This document shows, piece after piece, positions 20,401 through 33,181 of a stretch of 64,000 nt of DNA. The notes under the pieces are model-generated. The model was not told the DNA's origin. It made no database searches and worked only from the letters and a program-made list of their open reading frames with translations. Position numbers and translations under genes: made by a program. Every line of letters starts with the position of its first letter. Positions within the stretch are counted from its first letter, which is position 1. The stretch spans positions 26,223,090 to 26,287,089 of the forward strand of contig NC_084591.1 of the NCBI RefSeq assembly GCF_033807715.1, written 5' to 3'. The DNA is from Cololabis saira. Its lineage: Eukaryota; Chordata; Actinopteri; Beloniformes; Belonidae.

Positions 20401-23400
20401 CAGCCCAAATTGTTGGCATCATGATGTTAGTTTCTTCAATATCTCATCAAGATCACCTATACTGTGTCTCAACCTAAAGATTCATCCATCTTTCAGGGCC
20501 CCAGCTTGTGAAACATAACTTTCTTTTCCAAATACAGGTCAGACGGGTTGAGCAGAGAGAATGCGCGAACAATGAGCGCCATTCGTTTTGCACTCATAAG
20601 CAGAATCTTTTGTAATGACTATCTGCCAAATTGTGCACCTCAGGCGATGGGGAAGGCAGCATCCGTGTTGTGTAGTCAATAACGTGTTTATATTGCTGAA
20701 CTGTAACAGAGAAAGTATTACCATAGGTCATGTGTTTGGTTTATTGATCAGAAAGGTTTTTGAGTGTTTTGTGTTAGAGCACACCCCAAACAAGGCTGCT
20801 ATAGATGCTAAAAATATCAACAAAGGCAGTCTAATCTCTGCAACCAGAGCAATTTCACATGTCATTGTTGAATTCAATTTAATACAAACAGAGTGAAAGA
20901 AAAAAGTAGTTAAAAACCCCTCTTTGAAAATGTGTTCAGTTATTTCTTTTCGCATGTCCTTTACTATTTATCATACTATGTTTTGGACTTGTTGGGGTTT
21001 AGCACAGTAGAAAGACAAACAAACAAATTGAGCTCTCTCATTTGAGCACAAGCTTTGGCTGCTGCAGTCTTTGTCTGGGACAGGCATCTCTTAACATACA
21101 TTACAGCTTCATAATGCTTTGTTAACCATTTCCACTAATGCAGAACACAATCAGCTTTTATATGCAAACCATTTTCTTTCATATTTATTTGAACTTAGAG
21201 CAGCATCGTGTTTGCTTTGAGACAAGCATTCTTTTAAATCAACTACATTTTTAGGCAATGCATTTGTCCATATGTTGGAAGAGTGCCTATCTATTTTCCC
21301 ATTTTTTTCCAACTTCAGGATGTCCAATCAATGCACACCTGCATTCGATATAAACTTTTAGAGCAGTTTTCGAGGTCAACTACTGAGCATTTTCCAGCAG
21401 ACTACAGTTAAATCAATGGTTCCCAGTTGTTCCTAAACACCAGCCCTGGTGAGGAGGCCAAGATTTATTTATGTTTTTTTCATTTTGGTCTTTCCAGAGC
21501 AAGGATGTTTAAGATTTTTCTTGTGATTTCATAACAGATAAAGATGTGTTTATATACAATCTTAATATGCATTAAATTGTGGTTTTATTTTATTTGACAG
21601 ATATGTTTTATTTCCCATTGAATCAGTCACATATAAAAAACTGTTTCCAGGGGGAGATTAGAACTCTGTTTGCCGTTAAATCCATCAGATTTAGATCTTT
21701 AGTGTTTTGGGTCCTTCTCAATTCTTCAGAAGTTATAAGCTGTTGGCTGAGGTACGTCCATGCCTGGCTCCAAGCCCAATTTCCCTGGGGTTGCTACCTG
21801 GAGTTTATTCAATAGGACCTGCTTCTTTTCCCACAGCAAACCCACTCAAACAACCCACATATCATGCTTGAGAGTGTGTTTTCACTCAGCACTCTCCTTC
21901 CCATCACTAAACAGTTAAAGACCGAGGACAACCTGGGAAAATACAACACAATAGATGGACATAAGCATCAAATATGAACAGATTGACTTTGAGAGTGTAT
22001 ATTTTAAACCTGTCATTTTAAATTTGGGTCAGGGACTCATGCTTTTACTGCCTGAATGGTAATGAGGCCAGGACACAGCTCCAGCATGGCTCCAACACTC
22101 CACATTGTTGGGGAAAACAAATGAAAGACAGATTTATGTCTTAAACATTAGCTCACGTATTGATGTATTGAGCTGAAGCATTGCAGGTTACCCAGCTGCC
22201 TTCAAGCTCAGTCATACAATCAGCATATTGTAGCTTCTTAGATGGAATTCCATTAAACATTGAGAAAAACTGTAGTTTTATGTAGAATGTGGTGTAAAAT
22301 TCAATCCATCTGAAAAATGTATTCAGCTGTTTGTTGTGATTTGAAATAGATGCCATATCTTTTTGTTTCCAGAGTAAAACCCAGATCTTCATCAGAGGAA
22401 GTTGTTGCAGTGTTCTCGTTACGTCTGATCCAATTCAAGCTTGAGTCTTATTTGATGTGCATGAGGTGTGCTCACAACACGCTCTGATATTCTCCCTGCA
22501 GAGGGAAATGCAGTAAGCAGTCAAGATCCGTCACCGCTACGGAACCAAGATAACAGACTGGCAGAGTGTAAACCTAATAAGGACTTATTACTGTTTCTAC
22601 CTGCATGTAGATTCATCATCTCTCTTATCACTGCAGAGCATTGGCCTGTCCTCTTCACTTTGACTGAGTCTTATCACACAACTAAAGTAATTGGTTCCAC
22701 TTGTTTATTTCACAACAATTTTCAATTACCAGTTGTATTTCCATACATCAAAGAGAACTTGCTTCGCATCTGTTCTGTTTCAGAAGATATTGTGTTTTTA
22801 TGTCTTGTGAAATCTGAAATTGGAAGCAGTCTGGTAGCCGGAAGGAAGCAGGATCCTGTTTTAAAAGGAAACATGAAACTCTAGCCTTGTTCCATCACTT
22901 CAGTAGTGTATCTGGAACACTGAGGCATGTTTCTCTTTAGAGCAGACCTGGTGACTTTATTGTGTTGAAGAAATGCATGAGCCTTGTGGTAAAGTTGTCA
23001 GAAATTATACTTTTTTAGCTAAAGTGATGAGCAGGTAATTATAAAAATGTGTGTCTTTGAGATAGAGACAATAGGAATTATTGCATTATCAATTATTCAA
23101 GTAAACAATTTTGATACAGGCCATTTGAGTTTAAATATATATCTTTTTTACTACTACTACTACCATAAGTAATATTATAACTTCTCTTTTTAAATTGCAA
23201 ACATAACTGTATCCATGTGCAGTTGCAGGAAACTGTTAATTAAATAACAAATAAAGGGGAAAATTGGTGCAGAGAGCCCATTCACTTGCAATGAGTAATT
23301 CGCACTGCCTGTCAGTTATTATTATTTCTGCACAGATGCCTCCAATTTTCTTATTAAGCCACTAAGACTTTAGGGACAGGTCAGTTTAGATGGCTGCGAA

Positions 23401-24785
23401 AAGAGAGCCAGTGGAGCACGGTGTGGGCACACTGAAGTTAGGTAAAGAGGCTCATTGAATGAGTTCATTATAAGGTCAACTTCACCTTAACTAGATAATC
23501 TCATTCAGCTACAATGAACCAGATTAATTACTAACCTAGACCTTTTGGCTGTGCATGCACTCATCGGTGGAGTGTGATGGGACGAATCCCCACCACTGTG
23601 CTCAATCCAGTAATCATTTCAGACGTCCATTTGTAGGTTCAGCCATTAATGTCCCCTCCACATCACACACGGTGTTTACTGGCTACAATTTTAGACCTCC
23701 ATTATACCCACATTTTGAGTGCTGTCTCACTGGTTGCATATTCTTCTTTGAGCACTGTTCACAAGTGAACAAGGACAGATGGGGTGGGACAGATTTCTCT
23801 TCCAGTCCCCTTCTGAGAGGACAGACTGGCAGAACCCAAGATGCTGTACTTTTCACTGGTGGGAAGAAGTGAAGCATGAAGGGAGGGAGAAAGGGGAGGG
23901 TGTCTTCACTGGAGCAAGAGAGGTGAACACACTGATCCTTGATAACAGCTCCCTGAGAGGTGAATCACCCCACGCTCTCAGATGTTGTTGTATTTCTCTC
24001 TCTCTAGCTTTTTGTGTCACCATAACATGTCATTTTTGTTTTTCTCATTAGGACAAATATGGAAATGATTTGTAAAAAAAAAAAAGAAAAATTGGCAGAA
24101 ATGGCAGAAAGATTTAAATATGTAAGGGACACATTTAATACTTGGGACTTTTATGGCTTTGTTTTTCAGTGAAATAATGTGTTTGGTTTTTCCTCCAGTG
24201 CTAATGTCGAGTTCATTAGTCTAATATGAGGCATCAGATAACTTTAGTATCTCCTCCCACCTCCTGCAGACCATTGCATAGCTTCCTGATACATATGAAT
24301 TAGACAGTAGGAGTTTCAGTCCCTTTTGAAAGTAATCCGTTTCAAGCCTTATGTGAGCCAGGTGCTCTATGAGAAGATAAAAGGTCATTTAATAAGCATA
24401 AAGTAAAGGCTTTTGACAGTGTCCTGTCCTATCGAGCCCTGAGATACTATCAGCAAATCCTTCAAGATGGGAGATGGGCTCTCAGTCGAACCAATTTGGA
24501 TTTCAAGCATATTCCATCTAGGATTTGAAAATTAGGAGTCAAGTCAATATCTTGAATTCTTTATTTTCCTTAAGTAATTTCTGAACATGTGCTTCAGTGT
24601 AGCTGGGCACATTATATTTGTGGAGGACGCCACTGGAAGTCAGGAAGAAAAAAGCCATGAAGCAGTTCATGTTGTCTGTAGCCCCAAGTTTTTTGTTTTT
24701 TTTTATGTATTTATTTTTAATATTTTATAAAATATGGAAACAGCTGATGAGAGTAATAGCAGCAGCAGGACGTCACAGGTAGGAT
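17436..24785 (+). other. tspan9 intron, no recognised feature
   Basis: Over 7 kb of AT-rich intronic sequence. The longest open frame (22468-22884, 138 codons from a CTG) has no motif, no splice-site support and ordinary intronic composition. Small trinucleotide run (ACT)n near 23150-23163. Conserved regulatory elements may exist but cannot be seen from one sequence. Confidence 0.5.
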
Positions 24786-24798
24786 CTATATTTGCGAG

Positions 24799-25044
24799 AT
24801 GAGTAAACAGGGAGACGAGGAGATCTGTGAGTTACTCAGCCTTGGAGACGAGGACGCCGTTAACCGGCGCATGTCTGGAACCACAAAGGATGGTCCATTG
24901 TTTGAACAATTGGCCACAAAAATGACAAACCGGGGCTTTGCAAGAAGCAAAACTTGGCAAAAAAAAACGCTAATCCCAATGTTCATCCATCCTTGTTTTG
25001 AAATTCACACCTGTGTGACGCAGTATATTACCCTGCTGATGTAG
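24799..25044 (+). pseudogene. Myb/SANT-like DNA-binding domain fragment, transposon-derived
   Basis: From an ATG at 24799 the frame reads EEICELLSLGDEDAVNRRM, then GTTKDGPLFEQLATKM and NRGFARSKTWQ. This follows the order of a Myb/SANT-like (trihelix-type) domain: E-E-I--LL----E----M-GT-KD-PL-E-LA--M---G--R----Q. These domains are common in the DNA-binding partner of PIF/Harbinger elements and in host genes derived from them. Similarity ends near residue 55, where a run of nine A bases (24960-24968) coincides with loss of the expected K-LK--Y continuation, suggesting a frameshift or the end of an exon. No element ends were found. Probably a decayed transposon gene inside the tspan9 intron. Confidence 0.5.
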
Positions 25045-27629
25045 GGACCATATATCATTCTACATGCCCACACAGGTTACGTTATGTTTCGCGGTTAACG
25101 TCTCCCGACTCGCCTTCGCTCCCCTCAACTTGCTTTTAAGCATGAGGTGACTAATAACACGCTTTGCGTTTATATTACCAACGCGCATTAAACATGTGTT
25201 CATGATCCAGCAAAATTATCGGGATCCAATCTAAAAACGCCTTGTGATGATATCTTAGTAGGCTCTTCAGCAGGAAAAGGCTGAGAGAGCAGAGTTCGGG
25301 ATACATAAGAGTTAAGCAAACAGATGACGAGTGGATGCAGGTGCACCTAGAGAATAGCAGCCTGTTAGTTGAATTAAAATGACTAAATTAGTACTGTAGG
25401 TTTTTCCTTTTCCTTTTTTCTCCTTTTTTTCCTATGTTTGTCTTTCGACAGCTCTGAGCTCCCCAGCCTTATTAGCTGAGGTAAGCTCATAAAGCAGAGT
25501 TAAGGTTCATTTTCTGTTTTATCCTTCTGTAATGTACCGGTCTTAAAATGGTATAACAATGCCCTGGGTTTCATTAGCAAACTTGTCCATCCAAATGGAA
25601 CTATCGCATCTCCTCCATTCATTTATGAATTAATTCAAGAAAAAATTACAATCCCTGATTCCTATGGTGACACTGAGGGGGGAATTTTACAGACAAGGTT
25701 AGGACCTACTTTACTGCTAGAGGGAATGTTCTCTGAAAACCAATACAAATATGTTATAAGTTATCACCTTTCATCCTTTGATCAAATGTATGTATCCCTT
25801 CGGGACTACTTTCCTCCAACATGAAAACCATAATCCACTGGACACGAGGCATCACCCAATGATTTAAGCATTACTATCTTTTAAATCCTACGGCCTTTCA
25901 TTTCAGCCCAACTGAGCGCCCATAAGAGATATTGGATTGGTGACTTCTTCCAAACACCAAAGGAATAAGATCTATGGAAGAATGGTGTTCTTTCCAACCA
26001 GGAGACGTTCAGAAACTTCCTGAATGAATGCTAAGGCACAGTGTAGCTATTCTGGTGGCACATCTTACTAGTACACATTATGCTGCTTTTCACTTTAATA
26101 TGTCAGCCTTTACCCTCCAGTGCTTAATAAAATCAAACTGTGATTTTGTAACTCACCATGACACAGGAGTGTAATTGAGTTGCAAGTGTAGATAATGATG
26201 ATCTTGGAGTATCCATGTAAATCTGATGTAAAAATGGCCGTATCTCATGTTAAGGTTATTATAACTTTTTGCTTCTTTTACTATCTGGAGCCTATTAAGT
26301 GGTCCATAGAAGCACATTCCTGTTGCATCATTAAGACACATTTTCTTTAAAATTGACAAGGGAAGGTCTTTGTTGAGAAATCATGTAGTTTATTGAAAAG
26401 AAAGAAATGATTTCTCTGTCTAAAAAGTAATCTTTTCACAATAATTTAGTTTACCTAGAAATATCAAGTAAATACCTTTACCACTGAGGAAAGATTCAGT
26501 AAATTGGGCTTTTCTCCAGCAAGTTAGCACATTTGTTTAATGCCGAAGAACTGAGTAGGCTGAATTTTAACGAAGACGAGTCACAAGCGTGCTGTGGCCA
26601 TCATTATGGTGAGAAATCTTTGTTAAAAGTTTAAACATCTCATGCTGGTCTCCAGCAGTGTGGCTTTATCTGAAATGGTTTAATATATTTTTTCTTTATA
26701 TCCGCTGTGGTGGGCGGTCAGCTTTATCGCCCATACAGTTTCTCAATGATCGTGTGTTATTTTCATCTGTCAGACAAGAGTAGCTTCACTCACAGACACA
26801 TTTATTTACCAAGGATGAGCACTGGTAAGAAAGAACAACAACACATCAGTAAGCTTTGAAAGGCTTTGCCTCTGCATGCTACAGAGAGATGGAGAGTGTA
26901 TCTGGAGGGATCCTTTCTCTCATTATATCAGAGTCAATCTCACATAGACTGCTGTGTCCTAACGGATTCAGCGTCATTGTGCTTGTGAAGAATGTGGCGT
27001 TAAGCCATTTCAGAGGAGTTTAACAATATGATGCATTTTGCTGACAACCTGTTTGTGTCTTTGCAATATGCACTGCATATAATTCCAGGAAAGCCCGTGT
27101 ATATGCATATTTACGTCTTAATTCATGTAGTCTGCTGCATTTGTGAGTCTGCATGCCAACATGAGAGGAGATTCCTCGTTATTTCTTTTTTTTTTGTGTT
27201 AGGTACTCTCAGCCACCAACAGGTCTCACCAGTCACAGTGCATCAAGCCAATTATTACTGTCATTCTGATTTCATTTAGCTTTCGCATTCCTGTTTTTAC
27301 TGTGTAATTGGGAATGAGAAGTGAACAAAACCAAAAATCTGGTGTGAAGGACGGCTGCCTTTTTAAATGGGGATCTTCTCATGATCCGAGTCATTTCTTA
27401 TAAACAATTTCAACCTCTGTCTCAGGCTCAACTGTAATGTCTCTGGTTCAGTGGCCATGAAACAAACACAGCTCTGAAACCTACAAACACTTGGCTTTTG
27501 CATGGTATGAATAAACAAGCTAGGACAAAGTGGATTCAAACGGGTCAAACTTTGTCCTCTTTTTGTATGTAAAACCATTTGGTAGGATTTTAAACTTTTA
27601 TATGATGGTGAAATAAGATGTTCCCTTAT
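25045..27629 (+). other. tspan9 intron, no recognised feature
   Basis: AT-rich sequence; the first ~250 bases could still belong to the decayed Myb/SANT-bearing element. No exon, RNA gene or repeat end is recognisable in the remainder. Confidence 0.5.
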
Positions 27630-27832
27630 TTATCTGACATTTATGGGGAAATTCACATCGTTGCAGACGTACAGGTACACACATAGAAACTCACTCAGAC
27701 ACGAGTACACACTTTGACCATGTAAATATATATGAAAAAAAAACATATATATGTGTACATGAAAAAGTAAATGTGGGGGGATATTGCACATATATTGTTT
27801 TTTTAATGTTGTTTTTGGTCTACTGGGAGCAG

Positions 27833-28113
27833 AGCTAGTTGTAGAGTCTGACAGCAGAGCAGAGGAAGGACTGCGATACCTCTGTAACACAGCGTGGGTG
27901 CAGAAGCCTCTCTCTGATGGATCTCTGCAGGGCTCCTACAGTCTCATGTATGGGGTGGGAGACATTGTCCATGATTGATGACAGATTAGCTGTCATCCAC
28001 CCGTCCCCTACCACCTCAACAGGATCGGGGCTACGGCCCAGAGCAGAGCCAGCGTTCTTCACCAGCTTGTTGAGTCTCTTCCTCTGGGCCGCTCCAGCAG
28101 ACAATGGTATCAA
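27833..28113 (-). pseudogene. LINE reverse transcriptase ORF, C-terminal end
   Basis: The minus-strand frame reads SAGAAQRKRLNKLVKNAGSA, then DPVEVVGDGWM, LSSIMDNVSHPIHETV, RERLLHP-C and finally AVRLYN followed by a stop. This is the order of the conserved tail of fish LINE ORF2 proteins: R-RL-KLV--A, then L-SI-DN-SHPLH, then R--FVP-A-RLYN at the very end. Everything upstream (endonuclease and reverse transcriptase core) is missing, so the copy is 5'-truncated and dead. The sequence to its left (about 27640-27830, TATATA/ACATATATG-rich) is likely the LINE 3' untranslated end. Confidence 0.75.
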
Positions 28114-31100
28114 TCAAACCTCTTCGGATTTTTCTTCAGGCCATATTTCTGGGAATTATTTCCCAGGACTTGGTTGGGAGACTGTGGACATGAAACTGTG
28201 TTGCATTTTTTACTGGAAATACAAGTTGTACAGTAATTCCTTAGACATGTTGGCCTTGTTCCAAAAATCTAACACCTTTCTGGAGTTGTAATGAAAATGG
28301 CATACGGTAGAGTCTTACTCTAATCCCTCTTCCACAGACTGTGACTCTTTCATAATCAGGTTTATACACTACCCACTTCTTCAGAAGTACAGCACATGCA
28401 GTATAATGTGATATTGTTTCGAGATAAAGATGTAAAAGTTAGATAATTCTACTCTAATCTGGTAATTAATGTTAATTTGGGGTTGGCCATTGATTCAGAC
28501 AATAAAAATAGGCTACACACACACTGACATCTATCATCTGTGTTGATCAAAAGACCATCATTGGCCACCTCTGCTCCTTGTGAGATTACGTTTAACAAAT
28601 AGGAGAGTCAGTGCTTAGGTATCTTAAAAACACTCACCTATGTTGACCGAGCTCGTTGGGCTGCAACATAAAAAAGAGGCTGAACAAACAAATAAAAAAA
28701 AAAGTTTTCATTGTTAAAAAATAACATTAAGAGTTAAGATGTGTGAGGAACCCAGCACCAACAACACCATGCAAACTGCAAACTGCAGCCAGATTGGTGA
28801 GCATCATGTGAACCATGCCAGGAAATTATATCCAAAACCTCATAGGTGCATCCAATGGAGCAATTGCACTGACTCAGCAGCAGAGATGCAGAGGGGCATA
28901 ATAATCCACAAGAAACCAGAGTTGTTACTTAAGATAAGGGCATCATTTTTCTGTATTCGAAAAGGAAACCGATAAAGCATAGCCTCCTAACCGGCCTCAT
29001 CCTGAAAAAGGTCTATGGACAAAGTGACAAGTCACGATGGAATGGATCAGATTTGGATCCATTCTCTGCCTCATTTGTTCCGTTTACACGGAAAAGAAAC
29101 TATATGTTGGCAGCTGGCAGCTGACGACACCGTGACAATACGCCAGACTCTTTAGAAGCAACACCTGTGTGGGATGTGTCTGGCAGACTTGTCACCTTAC
29201 CATTATCCGGCCCGTCGCTGAAGGAGCTTTGGAGGACAAAACAGATAGGAAACACATGGCATGACAGCAGGGCACCACTGAGCAAATTACCAGAGTCAAC
29301 TCCTATGATGTTGCTCCCGAGGTTCGACAGATGCACAAGCAGATTGACAGAGTATTTGTTACTATTGCCTTACACTGAGCAGTGCTTTTCAAACACTTGC
29401 TTGTGTCCTACTTGAGAACTGTCCTTCACAGCGATTGTTTAAATGTGTGTGTGAACCCCCCAAAAAATCCTCTGGTAAACAAGCTCGCTCTGAGGATGGT
29501 TATTTTTCTGCTAGAGTGGGAGAAAAGGAGGAGCAATGAAGGAGGAGCGACACACCTGTTGCAGGAGCCACTGGTGGATGTGCGTGATGCAGTTTGATTC
29601 ATGAAGGAACGCAGTCGGGCTCATTCTTGTCCCACTTCTCAAGAGATTTTTCCAGTGAGTTCAACACAAATAAATCTGAGCAACTAACAAGACTTAGCAT
29701 AACTAAGATGAAGGGTGCACATGTGAATCTGTACTCGGACTTCACATCAGTCTCGTGTATTTTCCCACTTAAAATGCCAATTGCATTTTTTTGTAAAGGT
29801 TTCCGAAAATCGCAATGTAGTTGTTGCTCATAATCGGTCAAATCCTTGAAATGAGTATTAATAGCATGAATAGCAAATTGGTGTTTTTCTTTGCCACCCT
29901 GCATGCTCTGGTTGTCAGCTTCATGACATGCTTTTTGCAGAGACCACACTGAGAAGTTCAAGCAAATGATCTAGTATTATCTACTTCTCTGCACATCTTC
30001 TCTTAGCAGGCTATCCCAATACACTGCAAATGAAGAGTAAAGCAGGTGACAGCAGTCAAACAAACTATTTTATATGTTGAATTTCATTACTGGTGGACTG
30101 AGAGGGATGGTTTGCTGAGAGATTTGTTTCTGCAATTAACTTTTGCCTGCAGTGTAAGATGGGATTGTTTTGTTTCTTGTCTGCAGCGAGCAGCATGTGG
30201 GAGAGCGCTGTTTGTTATCAGAGAACCTACAAAAAAATAAAGAATAAAATGAAAAGAAATAATGAACAAAAATGTAAGTTTCCGTGTTGTCTGGTTTGTT
30301 CTGCGTTGTCCGCAGCCTTTTTCTTCTTTGCTCAGCAGGCTCTTGCCAGCAGAGCTGTTCTCTCTGCCTGTTCGTTTGCAGTGAGGTTGCTTTGTTGCAT
30401 TTCCTTTTGCGGTGTTCAGTTGGTAAAGGATCTGATTGTTCTTTGAAGGTGTTCAGAGCAGGTTCTGCTTCAGGCTGATAAGGTGGGAAAACCTCCAGCT
30501 GTGACTTGCTCTAACAGAGGCATATACCCTAGTATATACTCAGAAAATAGCCAGAAAACAGTCCATCCAGTTGTTAAATGAGTATTTACTACAAACAGAA
30601 TCAATAAGGTGTTGCCATAGTTTGAACTAATCATTCCCAAGTTCAGTAAATTAGAAGCAATACAAACTTGCACTAACGTTTATTTCAAAATCTAGGATAG
30701 CAGCAAATCATGGAATTAGTCTCATATAAGCAGAATTAGTTTTTCATGCCTTTGGCTGTCTGGTCATTTACCGCGTTTAAACAAGTAGTGTGAGCTGTAG
30801 AAGCATAACTAACTGCCGGACCAATATATTGATTATTTAACAGTGACTCTGGGCTATCATGTATCAACTGCTCAGTCCTCTCATGTAGCGGATTGCACTT
30901 CCCAGATCAGCAAATGTGTAGTCATTCATGTCTTGGTGTTTATAGATTGTGTAAAATTGCGTGTTAATTTTCTGTTTTTATTCAGTTGCTTAATCGAGAG
31001 TAAGAATTGTCTAATGAATCAAAATTCTGCCTATATTATACCTTCGTTGTATTCTCAACCAAAAACAGTTCAGTATTAAATGCACTAAAGACAGTTTTTG

Positions 31101-32593
31101 ATTGAAATGGTAAATCCCTGCTATCCGCTTTTCTCTACCCTGCATTTGCCCGGAGATCTGCTCTGAACGTCAGATGCTGTTTATCCAAACAGCCACATGA
31201 AGCCCGGGTTTACTCTGAGTGGAATAAGAGCTGATAGCTACTGTAGCGAAGCATTGGATGATGAGCTGCCCCTGCACAGAGAGAGGAGTGGGGAGGAGAC
31301 TTCAGGAGGGACAGGTGTTTACAATAAAAATGTGGAGGGGGAAGCAAAACAGTTGAGTGTGCAGCCATTGGGAAATGATGTTGGGAGCAGCCTGCTTCTC
31401 TATCAGATGTATTACCTGTCATCCGTTTTGTAAACCGCTGTCTCTGATGTGCACCACTTTTTTGTTTAAATACTGCAGACTTATCTGGGATGGAGCAGAG
31501 CACTGAATTAGAGCAAACAAACACAAGCAACATATTTGTTATAGTTATTATCATCTTCACCTCTGAGTGACTTCTTCCCCTCGCAATCGTTAGTGTACAC
31601 AAAATTAAAAAGAAAAAAAATGGCTCATTCTCATTCCGATCTACGCTAACAGCCAGATGTCTTTTCTTTTTTTAATATATTTTGCACTTTTTGAGATACA
31701 TTTGTTCTCTTCGGTCTGTTGATGTATGCTTGCTCCAAGCATAAACAACCTCATGCTTTACTTCCACATAAACATTCTTAAATAAGATGAATCATATATT
31801 TAACTTAAAAAAAACCCTCACCCTGAATCATTTGAAAACGTTAAACATCTGCTTCTGTAGTGTATGTATAAACCATATGTATGAATTCTGTTTGAAGGTA
31901 CATTGTTCATTTGCAGTAAATATTTAGCTGGTCAGAGATGACACAATGCAATATCTCCTGCTCCAACTGCAAGGTTGCCAGGTTTTTTTTTTTTTTAAAA
32001 CCTTCTTCACTGAAACGCTTTCTTATATTTTGTACTTTCCAAAGATTGATTTAAGTTTCACCAAATATGAGAACATCAAGAAATGTTTGAGAAATGTCTT
32101 CTTTTTTTTATGCAATGAAGATATAATTATTATCATTGTAATGCTGCAGAAGTAGTCACTTACTTGTCCGCAACGACTTGCTAAATTAATTTAATACGAA
32201 AATAAATTGATGAAGATGGCTCCCAGTAAATATACTCCTACATGTGCATACACATATTACCGTACTTAAAAGCATGTCTAATTTGTGTACAGAGATTGAC
32301 AATGTAAAACAATTACGTTTTGCTTCAAAAACATGTCTGGTGAAAAGAAGCGGCCTGCTCACTCCTCAGGTTAAGATAGGTTAAGAGATAGCCTCACTCC
32401 TTAAGGTTGGCAGAGGATGGCAATGCCCAGGACTGTAGCTTAGGTAGGAGCACTGGGTGATATATAATGGGAAAAAAATTGGGGATAAAAAAAAAAACAA
32501 AAAAAAAAACATGTTAGTTTTGTTATAAAACAGCTACTGCCGCAGTAGCTATAGAACTTCTTGCTCGTAGGAATGGATATCAGCAGCTGGTGC
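28114..32593 (+). other. tspan9 intron, no recognised feature
   Basis: AT-rich. A 120-codon minus-strand frame at 29599-29961 has mixed polar composition but no motif that I recognise and no splice-site support. A 9-bp-arm hairpin lies at 29040-29064. A-rich tracts occur near 32488-32509. Nothing else supported. Confidence 0.5.
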
Positions 32594-32597
32594 TTAA

Positions 32598-33177
32598 AGC
32601 TAGGGTCTACGATTTTACATATTGTACATATTGTACATTTCTATCAAAATCATTTATAAGGTTGTTATGGCCCAATAGTGTTAACCTATGATTAGCATAT
32701 GATTAGCAAAAAGAACCAAAAGAAAATATTTCTTCTATCTGCTGTAATCCTGCAAGGAGTCAACCAATAGGCGCCATTCGGCCCGAACTGCGCCTATTGG
32801 TCAATCTGCTTTAATGTCAGTGATTGGACAGTCCTCACCCTACTCTCCGCCTCCCAAAGTACGGCAACACGAAGGACATATTGACATGGTATCTTACCTG
32901 TGATTCCATTGTTGTATCTTGGTGTTTTCTTGTTTTTCTCACGCAGACACGAACAAACACCAACACACACGGCTCCGCGTTTAGTTTTTTTTTCCAATGG
33001 ACTTTTATAGTGATTTCAATCCGGTGCCGCTTGTTTTTGGTCCTGCTGGCTCCCGTACCAGAGGGGGTGTGTCGGAGGCGGGAGCTTCATGTGAGTCAGA
33101 GCACAGGGGGGAGGGAGTTTGTGTGGGGAGTAGGTGTCTTTTTTTTTTTTTTAAACTCAAGATCGTAGACCCTAGCT
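32598..33177. mobile_element. non-autonomous DNA element with TTAA borders
   Basis: The ends are perfect inverted repeats: AGCTAGGGTCTACGAT occurs at 32598 reading inward and at 33177 on the opposite strand. The tetranucleotide TTAA stands immediately outside both ends (32594-32597 and 33178-33181). A TTAA duplication is the hallmark of piggyBac-type insertion, although the termini are not the CCC-type start of classical piggyBac. The interior has no transposase; it includes a GGCGCC-containing GC-rich part and a T-run near the right end. The overlapping 106- and 114-codon open frames are shadows. Confidence 0.75.
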
Positions 33178-33181
33178 TTAA

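Noticed and set aside
22468..22884. 138-codon open frame on the + strand
   Set aside because: It starts at a CTG rather than an ATG, has no recognisable motif, intronic base composition and no splice sites. A frame of this length is expected by chance in 64 kb of six-frame vertebrate intron.
29599..29961. 120-codon minus-strand frame, polar and Lys/Gln-rich
   Set aside because: It looks slightly protein-like but I recognise no family, and it has no promoter, splice or repeat context. Length is within chance expectation.
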